Positions 22,373-35,324 of a DNA stretch of 64,000 bases are shown here, in pieces. Positions within the stretch are counted from its first letter, which is position 1. Each line of letters begins with the position of its first letter. The stretch comes from Stenocarpella maydis (lineage: Eukaryota; Ascomycota; Sordariomycetes; Diaporthales; Diaporthaceae). The position numbers and the translations under genes were made by a program. The DNA is taken from positions 133,664-197,663 of the forward strand of contig NQMI01000072.1 in NCBI GenBank assembly GCA_002270565.1, read 5' to 3'. The notes under the pieces were generated by a model, which had not been told where the DNA came from, made no database searches, and saw nothing but the letters and a program-made list of their open reading frames with translations.

Positions 22373-24722
22373 ATGGCCAACGTCGAGGCCAGGTCCCTCT
22401 CCAAACTCAACCACATCGCCGCCCACCCTCCTCAATATCCCATCAACCCCATAGAGCGCCATGAGACCCTCACCCTCTACATCTCCAGAGTCCCCGGGTG
22501 CCGCGGTAAGCACCCCCTTTGCCCCTTTCCCGAGCCTCGGGGTCCCACGACTGACGTCATCCACAGACATAATACTGTCCACCTTCAAGCCGCAGAGGAA
22601 AAACGTCGGCGGCGAGGATGTCGCGAACTCGCTCTACTACATCCACCTCGACACCGACGGAGATGAGATGCTGGTTCCCAGGGGCACCTCTTCTGCCGAG
22701 AATGGAGGCAATCCGAGGCGCAGCATGGAGTCTACAATGACCCAGAGGATCGCCAGGAAACCTCTGCCCTCCACAGCCAGGGTGCCTCACCTCCACGAGA
22801 CGCCCTCAGATGCCACCGTCCCGACCGATCAGCCCACCAGGGACCCTCCACTAAACTCATCAGCACACGACAAGGAGAACGTCCCCGCGGGCGGCGAGGC
22901 TGCTGGTGCTGCCGGGCCCTCACACGCCGGATCTCACATGCCGGCCCAACCACCACTGACGAGCACGGGCGATACGAACGACCCTCACGGTCTAGTTGTA
23001 AGAAAGCCTCTCGGACCCCGCTCATTATCGACAGGCCCGCCACCCACGCCCGGCAGGGAGCCCCCCCCGTACGAGCTCTACCCGCCAGCCGTCGTCACGA
23101 AGCCGTCGAGCCCTCCAACCCCCGACGAGGAGCCACGTCCTAGCCTCCCACCGAGACCGGCACCAGGGTCGCTACGCCTCGACAACCTGCCGGCCCAGAC
23201 CTTTGACGACATGCACGAGACGCACAGCCCCGCCCGCAGCCCCGGGGGGTTCCAGTCGCCACGGGCCCAGTCCCGCTCCCCGTCGCCACAGTCCAACAAG
23301 AAGGCCTTCACGCCCTTCTCGCTGTCCATAATCCGACGCGACCCCGGCACGGGCCACCAGTGGAACGTCGGCAAGGTGTCGTCGTTCCAGAGCACCATCC
23401 TCGTGGCGCAGGACCCGCAGGACCCGGACTCGCCCAAGATGGCGCGGTACCCCAAGGGCTACCCGGCCATCAACGTGCACATCGAGACGGGCGGCTACGC
23501 GCGCTTCCGCAACTTCTTCCCCGCCGCGATCCCCAGGGTGTCGGACCTCCCGAGGGCGAGCGTGGACGGCGGCGGGCGCCCTGGCTCGAGCGGCAGCGCG
23601 GCGGCTAGGAGCATGAGGGAGCTGGCGGCCAGCATGCAGGCGCAGGTGGAGCAGCAGAGGCAGGCGGGCCACCTGGACGACACCGAGGAGGGCTTCCGGA
23701 GGCAGGTCGTCATGACGTACGGCAAGACATGGACGTCCAACCTCAAGGAAGCCTTTAGCAGCAGCAAGAGGCGCGAGCGGTCCTCTACAAACACCAGCGC
23801 GACCGACTCGGCGCACAATGAGCCCATCGACCCCCCGCGGGCGGGGTTCCATAGGAGAAACGACAGCGGCAACTCGACCAACTCGAACGAGTCCACGCCC
23901 GGCTCCCACGTACCGAACCCGGCCAATGCCGACGCAAACAACCACACCCACAACCATCACCACCACCATCTGTTTCACCATCATCACCACCAACGCAACG
24001 GCTCTGACATGAGCGCCACGGGCGCGACGGCCCAGAAGCCAGACGAGCCGCTGATAGCAACGCGGCCGGGGCCGGGCCTGCGCCCCAAGGGGTACACATT
24101 CGACTCACCCTGGGGCGGGCGGTGCGACTTCCGGACGAGCAGCAACGGGCGGGCCCTAAAGTGCCACCACGTCCGCAACACGCAGTCGCAGGGGTTCAAC
24201 CCGCTCGTGGCGGCCCAGGCGCTGCGGGACGCCGTGGCGGACGGCGGCGGCGGCAGTGGGGGTTCCAACGGAGGAGGAGGAGGAGGGGCGGGTGCAGCTG
24301 CCGGGGCAGGAGGCGGAAGGGGAGCGGGGGGAGGGGGTCGGTCCCGGGGCGGGAGCGCCTCGCTCCCCGTGGGCGACCTGGGCAACCGCGTGCCCGTCAG
24401 CGAGCTGAGGTTCAACCTCCCGTCGTCGGACCTGTTCAACTCGAAGGAGGACCGGGACAGGGCGGTGGCGGAGATGAGGGAGGGGCTGGGGAGGCTCCTG
24501 GTGAGGAGCCCCGGCGGGCGGGAGCACGAGGACGACAGTGACAGAGAGGAGCCCATCTTTGACTTCTCGGGCCTCGGGAGGGAGAAGGCCGGCGGCGGCA
24601 ACAGGGGCAAGAGGGCCAAGCTGGGCAAGCTGCTCGTGCACGACGAGGGGCTTAAGATGCTGGACCTCGTGGTTGCTTCTAACATGGGCATATGGTGGCA
24701 GGCGTGGGAGAGGAGCTTTTAG
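22373..24722 (+). CDS. DUF1769 family protein
   Basis: Two exons, 22373-22505 and 22567-24722 (61-nt GTAAGC...ACAG intron), give 762 residues. The N-terminus after the splice reads DIILSTFKPQRKNVGGEDVA. A Pro-rich disordered stretch fills residues 80-290. The conserved DUF1769 core begins near residue 293 (FTPFSLSIIRRDPGTGHQWN) and includes YPAINVHIETGGYARFRNFF. It resumes after an insert with a glycine-rich turn into GRCDFRTSSNGRALKCHHV (near 575) and ends with VPVSELRFNLPSSDLFN. The insert holds a run of His residues (around 23940-24000), and a Gly-rich tract follows at about 24240-24350. The family is fungal, conserved and of unknown function. No signal peptide or membrane segment is seen. 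Confidence 0.85.
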
Positions 24723-26604
<1,882 letters not shown>

Positions 26605-27272
26605 TGGGTGCCCCCCCCCCCCGATGGACGTGTGAGGCGACAGCTCCGCTACTCGCACCTAGGTGAATCTGGATGGGATGAGATATGGTGGCCTAGGTTC
26701 AATGCTTGGACGGAGACAGATGTGAGGACTGCAACGGTGTTATTACCGATCAGGACTGGCACTAGAGTGGTGGCAGAGGAGAGACAAGTTTAGGCAACAG
26801 ACCATGTATATGAAATCCACAATCAAATGCCGCAGAATTCCATTTTTATTATGTGTTTGCCAATCTGTCTGTCGTATTCAGTGTTGCGTGTTGCGGGTGG
26901 AACCGGAGGCCTGTTGACTACGTAGCTATGTCATTTCGTAGGTACCTCATTCCCCAGAATTCGAGCACGAGGTACATCACCCACCGCTGACATAAGGAGA
27001 GTGGCCCAAGCTTCCCCGGCCCAGCACTGCCGGGCTTCTGATTCGCGAGGCGAGAAATTTATCATCATCGAACCCGACCAGTGCATTTGCTTGCTCTGCA
27101 GCGCCAAAGACAAGACACGGATAGAGCTCCTCGTCCTCCCCACTGTCCGAACAACAAACCCACTCCCCATCGACGACAAGCCCGGCCCCTCGCCCTCCCC
27201 TGCGAATTGATCTCCTCTTCCCCGACGACAACAGTTCAATCGCTCGATTGACACCTACCACGCAGGACCAAA
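26605..27272. other. Intergenic between NDUFS8 and NDUFAB1
   Basis: This carries the NDUFS8 3' flank and the NDUFAB1 promoter. It has a C run at about 26611-26622 and a CACCTAGGTG palindrome near 26656. No gene. Confidence 0.5.
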
Positions 27273-28282
27273 ATGTTCCGCACAGCATCCGCCCTCCGGT
27301 CCGCCACCTCCGCCGCCGCGCGCAGGTCCCCCGCCGTCGTCGCCGCCACCAGACGGTCCTTCTCCTCGGCCGTCCTGTCGAGACCTGCCCTGGCCTCCTC
27401 CTCCTCCAGGGCTGCATTCGCCGCCCCTGTCTCGCGCGTCGCCGCCTGGAACTCGGTGCGGTGCTATGCTGCCGGCTCCGGCCTGACCAAGGCAGATGTC
27501 GAGGGGCGCATCATCAGCCTGCTCGCCGGCTTCGATAAGGTGCGTCTTGCTTCCCTTTTTCTTTCTTCTCCCTCTTTCGCGAGCTGGCTGTGCGATTGAG
27601 AAGCAGTGCGTGTGTCCGCGTGCACGCGGTGACCACTGTCATGTTGCTGTGGGCGCGTCTCTGCTATCTCGGGTGGCAGATGAGCATGAGCCTGCAACGC
27701 AAGCTTGATCGGGCAGCGAGGGATCTCCTGTTGGCATTGCCGGACCTTGGCTAACTGATTTTCTGTCCCACAGGTCAACGACCCTAGCAACGTACGTGCC
27801 CTCGGACGAACAACAACGTCCTCTTGACAGTGGCCCACCCGGCCGAACGAAGCCTCGCGACTGACATCACCTCGTTCTACTTAATGCAGATCAAGCCCAC
27901 GGCACACTTTGCCAACGACCTTGGCCTGGACAGCCTGGACACCGTCGAGGTCGTCATGGCCATCGAGGAGGTACGACAGCCCCCCAGCCCTCGCGATGCA
28001 GGGCTTCGACTGCCTGCCGCACAAACAGAGGGAGGAGACTGGCGCTGATAGGCATTGTGATACAGGAGTTCAGCATCGAGATCCCCGACAAGGACGCAGA
28101 TGCTATCCACTCTGGTAAGCACGCCCACATCTTCCACCCCAACCATCCATCCCCACGTCAGCCATAGACCTTCAGACAGACATGGCGTCGCTGGCGAGTT
28201 AAGAGGACCTGGCTGATCCAATCCCGTCCGCATAGTCGACAAGGCCGTCGAGTACATCCTGAGCCAACCCGATGCCCACTAA
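27273..28282 (+). CDS. NDUFAB1: Mitochondrial acyl carrier protein / complex I subunit
   Basis: Five exons, 27273-27539, 27774-27791, 27890-27970, 28066-28114 and 28236-28282, give 153 residues. The N-terminal 67 residues are a Ser/Arg/Ala mitochondrial presequence. The ACP domain follows, with LGLDSLDTVEVVMAIEEEFS. Ser110 of the DSL motif is the 4'-phosphopantetheine attachment site. The protein serves mitochondrial fatty-acid (lipoate precursor) synthesis and is also a subunit of complex I. Exon 2 is a micro-exon of 18 nt coding VNDPSN, and the family sequence requires it between FDK and IKPTAHFANDLG. All introns are GT-AG. The gene is next to NDUFS8 on the same strand, and both products work in the mitochondrial matrix. 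Confidence 0.96.
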
Positions 28283-29956
28283 ACAGCAGGTCGCCTGGCC
28301 TGCCTTTCAAGACCCTAGAGGGACAATAAAAACAAGTGTACTATACAAACGGCGGCAGACGACGAGGGTGCAGATTCCAAACGCACGCGTGCAGCGCGCT
28401 CAACCCCACTCCGGGATGAAGATGGCTTTCTAGACGGCGGCGGTGGGAGAAGGAGGGGGCAGGCAAGCAATGGGTTCATGCCATGGCCGTGCTCGCGTGT
28501 GCGCGCGGGGCCTGGAGGCCACCTGGAGCTGGGGCAGACCGGGGTGAACGGGGGGCGAATGGGTGGGTGAGCGGATGTGGATGCATGTCCTGTGTCTGAT
28601 AAAAAGGCCCAATGTGGAAATGATGAGAGGAAAGCAACGACGCGGCGCACCTGGCTCGAGGTGCGGTGATATCGCCTGCCATTGCGAAGTCTCGTGACTC
28701 TGCTATTGTCTTGTTCCTGCCCGTTCTTTTGGCGTCGTATTTGATATCCGCCCCCTTGTGTTTGTTCTATGCTCAGCCCCTTGTGGTATCTAGGTAGGTT
28801 GATGGGGGCTCCCGCGTGCCATCTACATAACCAGGCGGTGTTGATCCTCTCAACCACAACCGACCCCGTTACGGCAGGACAACCCAGCGCCGGAGTCGGG
28901 ATAGTCAGACATGACGTCGCCGTCTGGCTCACATGTTTACTTGATGCCCGCCAACCCTCTACGTAGTCCTTAACCTACTTGCCCTCCTACCTCAGCCGTC
29001 GTTCACCATGGCTGCCCCAGCTAGGAATACAATGGAGCACACCCCCCAAACACTTTCTGCTGAGCTACAGACGGGGCAGCGGCTCTGGGCCCTGAGCACG
29101 GGTTTACAACTATTCTCTGCACATGGTGGCCCCACGCATATGTGAAAAGCTGGGTGGGCAGATGCTGACTGCATAAGCTAGATTAACTTTGATGTTTGTG
29201 CTATTGGACAGAATATAGGCGGTAGAATCAGAAGGAAATGAAAAGAACGGCTAGAAGATGAGAATGAAGGTTCAGGAATAGGGCATTAAGCACAGTAACA
29301 TACAGGTTCAGCGTTCGCTTTGTAATTAGTAACATTTCTGGAGTGGCCGGAGCAACAACGTACGTCTCCTATCAATTTTCTTGAAAATTGCCCCTCACTA
29401 CAATGTACTGTACTTTGTAAGATCGGTGCCCTCATTTCTATAAGCCAATCATGGGCCATTATAGAACGTGTAGCATTCAGCTGAAAAGCTGCCTTTATTG
29501 AGTTGCAGTGTAACGACCGAGGGAGTGAAGCTGGGGCAGGGCCCCAGCCGCCCGGGAGAGCTTATAAGAAGCCCCAGGAAGCCCTTTCGAATAGGACGAG
29601 AGGGGTGCAAGAATTAGTCTTGCACACTCAGCAACCCTACGAATATACTCTTCCCTCTCCCCTCCTTGGTCCATCGTGCCCAGCTACACTGGACCTAACA
29701 TGTAGGCTAAACCGATGGAGGTTCTCAAGGTCGCCTATTTTTTTTATGCCACCGTTCATCCTTTAACAAACATTCGCAATTAGAATCTCCTGTCCACATT
29801 CCAAAGTTAATCATCCTGCAAACCAGAGGTTAAAACAGCAAAGATCGAATAAATTATGACTTCGACCCAAAAAAAAAAAACCCTGCAGCGCGCCTGAAAA
29901 GACCCCCAAACTTCAGCGCAGATGAAGTGGGACCAAGCTGGATTGAGGAGCCCGGT
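28283..29956. other. Spacer holding a solo LTR
   Basis: No gene is supported. Besides the solo LTR at 29509-29700 it holds an A tract at about 29869-29880 just before the HET gene. Minus-strand open frames near 28315-28932 look like chance. Confidence 0.4.
29509..29700. mobile_element. Probable solo LTR (192 bp)
   Basis: The segment begins TGTAACGACC and ends CCTAACA, so it has the TG...CA ends of LTRs. It contains a CTTATAAGAAG box, as in LTR promoters. The 5 bases before it are TGCAG and the 5 after are TGTAG, a target-site duplication with one C/T difference. No internal retrotransposon sequence is next to it. Orientation is inferred only from the TATAAG box, so the strand is left open. 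Confidence 0.6.
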
Positions 29957-31986
29957 ATGCCAGAGATGACAGTATGCCATTGTCTGGTGGAAGCAGAGAG
30001 CTGCCCGACTAAGGTGACCGTATCTTGCCCACACAAACACACGGAGGTTGGGTATAGATACGCGCATTATTTGGCAGTGGATCACAGACAGAACACGGTC
30101 AGATGCCATCGGCTACACACGCTCGATCTTGAGGTGTCTGATGAGAGGGTAAAGCTGCATTTGAAGGGCGGTCATGTCGACAAAACCTACAGGTGGCTGT
30201 TTGGGGCCTGTGGCGAGCTGCACATACCGATGCTTGATCAAGCAGTTGCTGGCTATGCAGCACTCCATACTTTTAGGTGTGAGGACTGCATTGCATGGAA
30301 GGCAGTACAGCAGTATGACGGGGCCAAGATGCAATGCCAGTGCCTGGAATGCGAATGCAATACGAATTTCAGCACGGTGTACACGCCCATCAGCCACGAC
30401 ACCACTAACCTTGTCGCCAACACACACCCAGGTGGACAGAATGTTTCCTTTGCAAATTCTGACCAGATTTTCAAGACGTGGAAGACGTGGCTAGCAGACA
30501 GGGCAAGTGGCCAGACTGAGCTGTACGGAAACACAATCAGTACGAGATGGGAAGGAGATAAGGTGGTGCTGGTAGAGATGGATAAGGTGATAATTACGAG
30601 CACGGCAAACAGAGTTATAGGTATGGACGGAAAGTGGCAAGTGAAGTTGAACAGCCGTCCTTGGCACCAGCCGTCGCTCAAGGACCACAGGTCATGGGAG
30701 GGGGAGTTTGCAGTCACCCTTTTGCCCCGGAAACGCCGGGGCGATTACACCCGCAAGGGAGGGAGCAAGAGCCCGAAGCGATTGTGGAACTCTTCGACAC
30801 AGCTCCTCGAAGAAGTTGATCAACCGTACGCGGCTGTTTCTTACGTGTGGTCCGAGTACACGGATGCATCGCTTAGGCAGGTCCTGGCGGAGGCTGCTGC
30901 ACAGATGGACATCAAGTATTTTTGGGTTGATAGGTGGTGTATAAGGCAGGACGACACAGCGGAAAAGGTGGCAGAGATAGGCATGTGGGAGACTATTATA
31001 CCTGCGCTGCGGCTACTATTGTCGTGTTGGATGCGATAGGCGTCAGAGTACGCGGGCAAGTGGATTCCTGTTACAAGGCACTAGGTCGGCACCAGCTAGA
31101 CGATCTTCTGGCTTTAGCCGACGAGATTGCGAAATCTGGCTGGGTCAGACGGGTGTGGACGTTCCAGGAAGGTTGGGTAGGGAGAAATCCTATCATCCGG
31201 ACAGAGCACCAATGGATAGACGCCGAGCTGGTCGAATTGGGAATGCTTTCTGGGGGCCATTCCGCAATTAACAATCTCTATCTAGCGACACCTGGTGGCG
31301 TTAACTTCGCGGGTGGTACCGTCTCCGGTGGCTGCATTTTTGAGACAGCAAACGGGCTCTTGTTCCAGCGGACTTGGTTTGGAGCCGGGAGTTCACTGCC
31401 AACCAGCTGCCGGGTACTCAGCAAGGGGAGTTTAAGCTGGGCGATACATTCGGCGCGGGGACGACGAGCCACGGTTGAGGAGGATCACATATACGGACTC
31501 TTGGCAGCCGTGCAAGACGCGGCGCAAGTAGAGGTGGAGTACGGAATAGGACTCAGCGAGGTGCTCGACCGACACTTGAGAATGGGCAGGCTTGACACGA
31601 CAATGCTATCAGCCCCTAACAAGAGACACGACCACGGGTGGCAACCTTGCTTCGAAGACGGAATACCGTACCTAGAGTCGTTCACGGGTACCACGATGCA
31701 ATGGCACGGAAGGGGCAAGGCGGATATTGCGGCAGCCTTGGTGCGGGTGGATGATCGGAATATCACTGATCTCAAGAGCGGCCAGCAGGTTACCATACCA
31801 AGTGGGTGGGCGCGATCGTGGAATGTGTCCTCGGGGATCTACCTGGCGGTGCCGCCTGGTAAGCCGCACGAGAGTAACTACTGCTTGTTCCTTTCTGGCA
31901 AGGAGATTTCCGAGTTTGAATTCCGCAAGGAGTCTGCCAGTAGGAACCAAGTCTTCAGGCCTCTAGTGTGGCAAATCAAGGCATAG
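29957..31986 (+). pseudogene. HET-domain (heterokaryon incompatibility) gene with frameshift
   Basis: The first part is open from the ATG at 29957 to 31039, and the second part is open in another frame to 31986. The N-terminus is Cys/His-rich (CHCLVEAESCP, CEDCIAWK, CQCLECECN). The HET domain starts with PYAAVSYVWSEY and DIKYFWVDRWCIRQDD. It then breaks at about 30985: the frame that carries on the family pattern (GDYYTCAAATIVVLDAIG, then WVRRVWTFQEGW) is shifted by one base. No intron fits there, so one base seems missing between ATG (30983-30985) and GGAGAC. The C-terminal part includes DHIYGLLAAVQD, the usual third HET motif. HET proteins trigger cell death on non-self fusion. The allele looks inactive unless the shift is a sequence error. 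Confidence 0.85.
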
Positions 31987-32559
31987 GAAAGACGATGGAC
32001 GGTTGGTTAAATAAGGTGAGGTTTGTAATTTCTAGAGTTGAAAGAAGGTGGTGAAAGACGCAAGACATAGTTACTATTCATGTTCCAAGCCAAATGCTAG
32101 ATAACATTGGATTTCCTAAAATAACCAGCAATTTGGTTGCTCCTGTAAAGTTGATAACTTTGTGGGATCCAGAACATTGTGTGTTACAAGTAATTCCTAA
32201 CAGCTAATATATAATTTTTTATTAGAAAGAACGTATGTCCGATTAAGCAGTAGTTACAACCCGAGTAGAGTTATGCGCCATCCCCTTCTCAAACAGCCGT
32301 TTTATGGCAGCTTAAGTACACCATATAATTAGATACTCTCGGTACGGCAAGGTACAATCCATAATCGTACAAAGCTATTATTCATGTCCAGGCTACAAAG
32401 CTTCTTCCTTCAGACAATTAATAGTAACACACGGGGTCCAATGATCAATCAATGTCCCTAGATCTATGCCGATTAAATCTGAACAATGAACCAGGTGCTT
32501 AAATATGCTGGGTCTGTTGGCGCACATATTCCGAGCCTCCAATTCCCGACACGCTCGAC
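31987..32559. other. AT-rich spacer
   Basis: AT-rich, no gene and no clear repeat. It separates the HET pseudogene from the GC-rich SET gene. Confidence 0.45.
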
Positions 32560-33360
32560 ATGCTCGAGCATCTCAGGCCCCCCCTGCCAAAGCTGACAAT
32601 ACTCTTGTGTAGTAGGGCACTTGTCATCCCCCAAGTCAACATGACAGGATTACCAAACCCGACCAAGCTCCCACGCTTCCAGCGCGTCGACGAGGACGAT
32701 AACGCACGCCCGGGAACCGGGCCGGCCCCCGACCCCCGCGAGATCACGGACTACGTCCTGGACCCGGCCGACTTCCCGGGCGGGGACGGCGAGACCGCCG
32801 ACAGCGTGCTCCTGGCCCGCATGCCCTCGCTGAGGTGCGAGGTGTGCGGGATGCCGCGCGACGGCTGCCCCGGGCGGGCCTGCGTCGAGCACTTCCAGCG
32901 CGTCACGGCCGCAACGGGGAGGGCCGCGTGCGACATCCGCGAGGCCGGCGGCGGCATGGGCCTCGGCGTGTTTGCCAACCGGGATATACCCTCCGGGACC
33001 GTCGTGGGGGAGTACTTGGGTAGGCTGTACCCTGCGGACGGGCCCCCGGGGCGCGACCAGCTTCATCGCCTCGGCGTTGATAGGTACGTCTTTGTTATAC
33101 TTGGGGGCGCCGCCGCCGTCTCGGCCAGGGACTACAGGAATCACCTGCGCTTCGTCAACCACCACTGCGAGCCCAATGTGACCGCCGCGGCCCGCATGTA
33201 CGGCGGGCGGCAGGTGGTTGTGTACGTCGCCGGGCTCCGGGGTGTGGGGGCCGGCGAGCAGCTTTTTGTTAGCTATGGGACGACGTACTTTACTCGGGCT
33301 AATCCTTGCAGGTGCGGTGCCCGGGACGGGGACCACTTGCCTGGCGGTTATGGCCTTTGA
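32560..33360 (+). CDS. Small SET-domain protein
   Basis: Intronless, 266 residues from 32560. The ATG at 32641 (MTGLPNPTKL), in a better context, would give 239. The SET domain covers the C-terminal half: GMGLGVFANRDIPSGTVVGE, then GVDRYVFVI, then the knot motif RFVNHHCEPNV (usually NHSC..PN) and GEQLFVSYG. A Cys-containing tail, CRCGARDGD, resembles a post-SET or zinc-binding end. A Cys pair, CEVCGMPRDGCPG, lies upstream of the domain. SET proteins methylate lysines on histones or other proteins. Small free-standing fungal ones are mostly uncharacterised. The gene is far richer in GC than the flanking DNA. The His at the usual NHS serine is a deviation, but the Asn-His and the late Tyr are present, so activity is possible. 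Confidence 0.85.
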   Translation: MLEHLRPPLPKLTILLCSRALVIPQVNMTGLPNPTKLPRFQRVDEDDNARPGTGPAPDPREITDYVLDPADFPGGDGETADSVLLARMPSLRCEVCGMPRDGCPGRACVEHFQRVTAATGRAACDIREAGGGMGLGVFANRDIPSGTVVGEYLGRLYPADGPPGRDQLHRLGVDRYVFVILGGAAAVSARDYRNHLRFVNHHCEPNVTAAARMYGGRQVVVYVAGLRGVGAGEQLFVSYGTTYFTRANPCRCGARDGDHLPGGYGL

Positions 33361-33781
33361 TGAGGTGAGTTGGAGGTAAGATGTAGACCCCTTGCGGTAA
33401 GTGAGATTGTCCCCGTAGGCATCGTTTTCAATAATTTGTATTGTCGAATCTCTCTCTTGTTGCTATTTCACGGTTGGTGCTTATGTTAGGTACCCACGTA
33501 TCTAGACAGTGAGTATGAGCTCTTCCCATCAATGATCTGAAAAGGTGCTCGGTTCGCCATATAGCAACATATTGACAATACATGGATATTTTATAAGGTC
33601 TCAAACAAAAGGATCATAGCGAGAGAGGAAAGAACAGGTGATTGCTAGGCTTCTTCGAAGATGAAAGGAAGTGGACTTCCTGGTTGTGGAGTGATTATTG
33701 GGATCAAGCAGCCCTGCAAGAGACGCACTGCCATCACTTGACGAAATCTCAGGGACGTTGCGGTCTGTTGCTGCTATGTAC
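33361..33781. other. Spacer, possibly eroded 5' part of NACHT gene
   Basis: No intact gene. The DNA at 33660-33780 may be the decayed P-loop region of the following NACHT pseudogene, since a GSGLPGCG-like reading is visible, but this is weak. Confidence 0.35.
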
Positions 33782-35324
33782 TCGGGAGTTTTCGTTGTTG
33801 TAGACGCGCTCGACGAATGTCCAGTATCCGATGGGCTGTCGAAGGAATCTTTTAGAGGACATGTTCACGCTTGAAGCTTCTGGAGCGGACACCTTTGCGA
33901 AATCGCCGTGAATCCCAGAGATCACTGAGCGTTTCAAAGGAAGCGCAACACTCGAGATCCGAGCCCATGATGAGGACGTGCGAAAGTGCTTGCACAGTTG
34001 GATCACGCGGTCAGGGCAGAGGCTATTGCAGACTCTATGTGAAGAGACCAAGACAGAGATTACAAAGGCAGCAGCTGGATGCAAGTATTCTTGCGTTCAA
34101 GATTCCATATGAGAACTAAACAGTAACGGCTATATATGTTCCTCCTCGCACAACTCCATTTGAGTCCGTATGCACCAAAAGAACACTCAAGAAGGTGAAG
34201 GATACGTTGGAAAACCTGCCCACTGGACTGAAATCATCGGATAAAGCTCACGAGGAAAGCCATGAAGAGGATCACGGGCAGCGATCCGGATTCTGAGGAG
34301 CTCGCTAAGAAGGTCCTCTCATAGATCACATGTGCAAAGAGACCTCTGACGGCGGTTGAGCTTCAGCACGCACAAGCTGTAGAGTCTGGCGAGTCTGAAC
34401 TGGACAGATACAACCTCCCGCAGACTGAAGACATGGTCTCAGTGTGTGCAGGACTGGTCACGATGGACAAAGAAAGCGACGTCATCAGGCTAGCCCACTA
34501 CAAAACACAAGAGTATTTTGAACGCACGCAGAAGTCGTGGTTCCCAGATGTGGAGGCGGATATCACAAGAAGCTGCGTCGCGAGGCTCTTGGTTCGAGGA
34601 CTCTCGTAAACGCCCAAGACAGTAAAGGCGCGTCGGCTCTTGATCATTCCCCATACGGAAACCCGAATTACAATCATCTCATTAGCAGGTTGGTCAAAAG
34701 TGGTGCAGACGTCTTGGCATACAACTCGAAGAAGCAGACTGCATTGCACCTTGCCATCTCACAAGGGGACTCGCCATCAATGACTCTGCTCCTCAGCAAA
34801 GGCGCCTCTCCTTTATTTCCGGACATGGATGGACGTAATGATCTCCACTACGCCACTAGGAAATTTGCTACACTCGAGACAATACAGGTGCTTCTAGAGT
34901 ATGGAGCCGATTCCAGCGTAACCGACCGCGACGGGAACACACCACTGGCATGTTACTTGAGCAGTGCACGGTTTATCGACATTGACGTCTGTGAGCTCCT
35001 CCTCAAAGGCGCGGTCCCGGGTTTCTAAGCCTAGAGGGTTCAACGCTCGTTCGCCTCTACGCCGCACAATCCGGACGCATCAAAACATCGGTGTTGAAAG
35101 TGTTAATGGACGCCAGAGTGAATATCAATGCAGCCGACTCGGTGGGCAGAACGTTTCCGCATCAAACTGCCATTAGCGGTTCCCTTATGGAAGAGGCCTT
35201 GGGGTTTGTTCTTGATGACACATCTGCTGTGAATCGATACAGCAGATTCAATGGGGAAGAGACGCCGGTGCAGTACGCGTTGGAATACAAGGAGGAGAAA
35301 CATGACATCTTTGGTAATTACTGA
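33782..35324 (+). pseudogene. NACHT-ankyrin STAND protein, decayed
   Basis: A chain of family blocks in changing frames runs in the right order. It starts with the Walker B region SGVFVVVDALDECPVSDG (33782). Next come RRNLLEDMFTLEASGADTFA, IPEITERFKGSATLEIRAHD (stop before it) and MFLLAQLHL. Then follow KVKDTLENLPTGLKSSDKAH, SDPDSEELAKKVLS, a TAG at 34322-34324 where a Trp codon is expected, [35 protein letters not shown] and [15 protein letters not shown]. Ankyrin repeats close the series: ALDHSPYGNPNYNHLISRLV, QTALHLAISQGDSPSMTLLL, GNTPLACYL, and after another shift a last repeat to 35324. At least three frameshifts and several stops are present. These are nucleotide-switch receptors of the fungal NLR class. 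This copy is dead. Confidence 0.8.
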
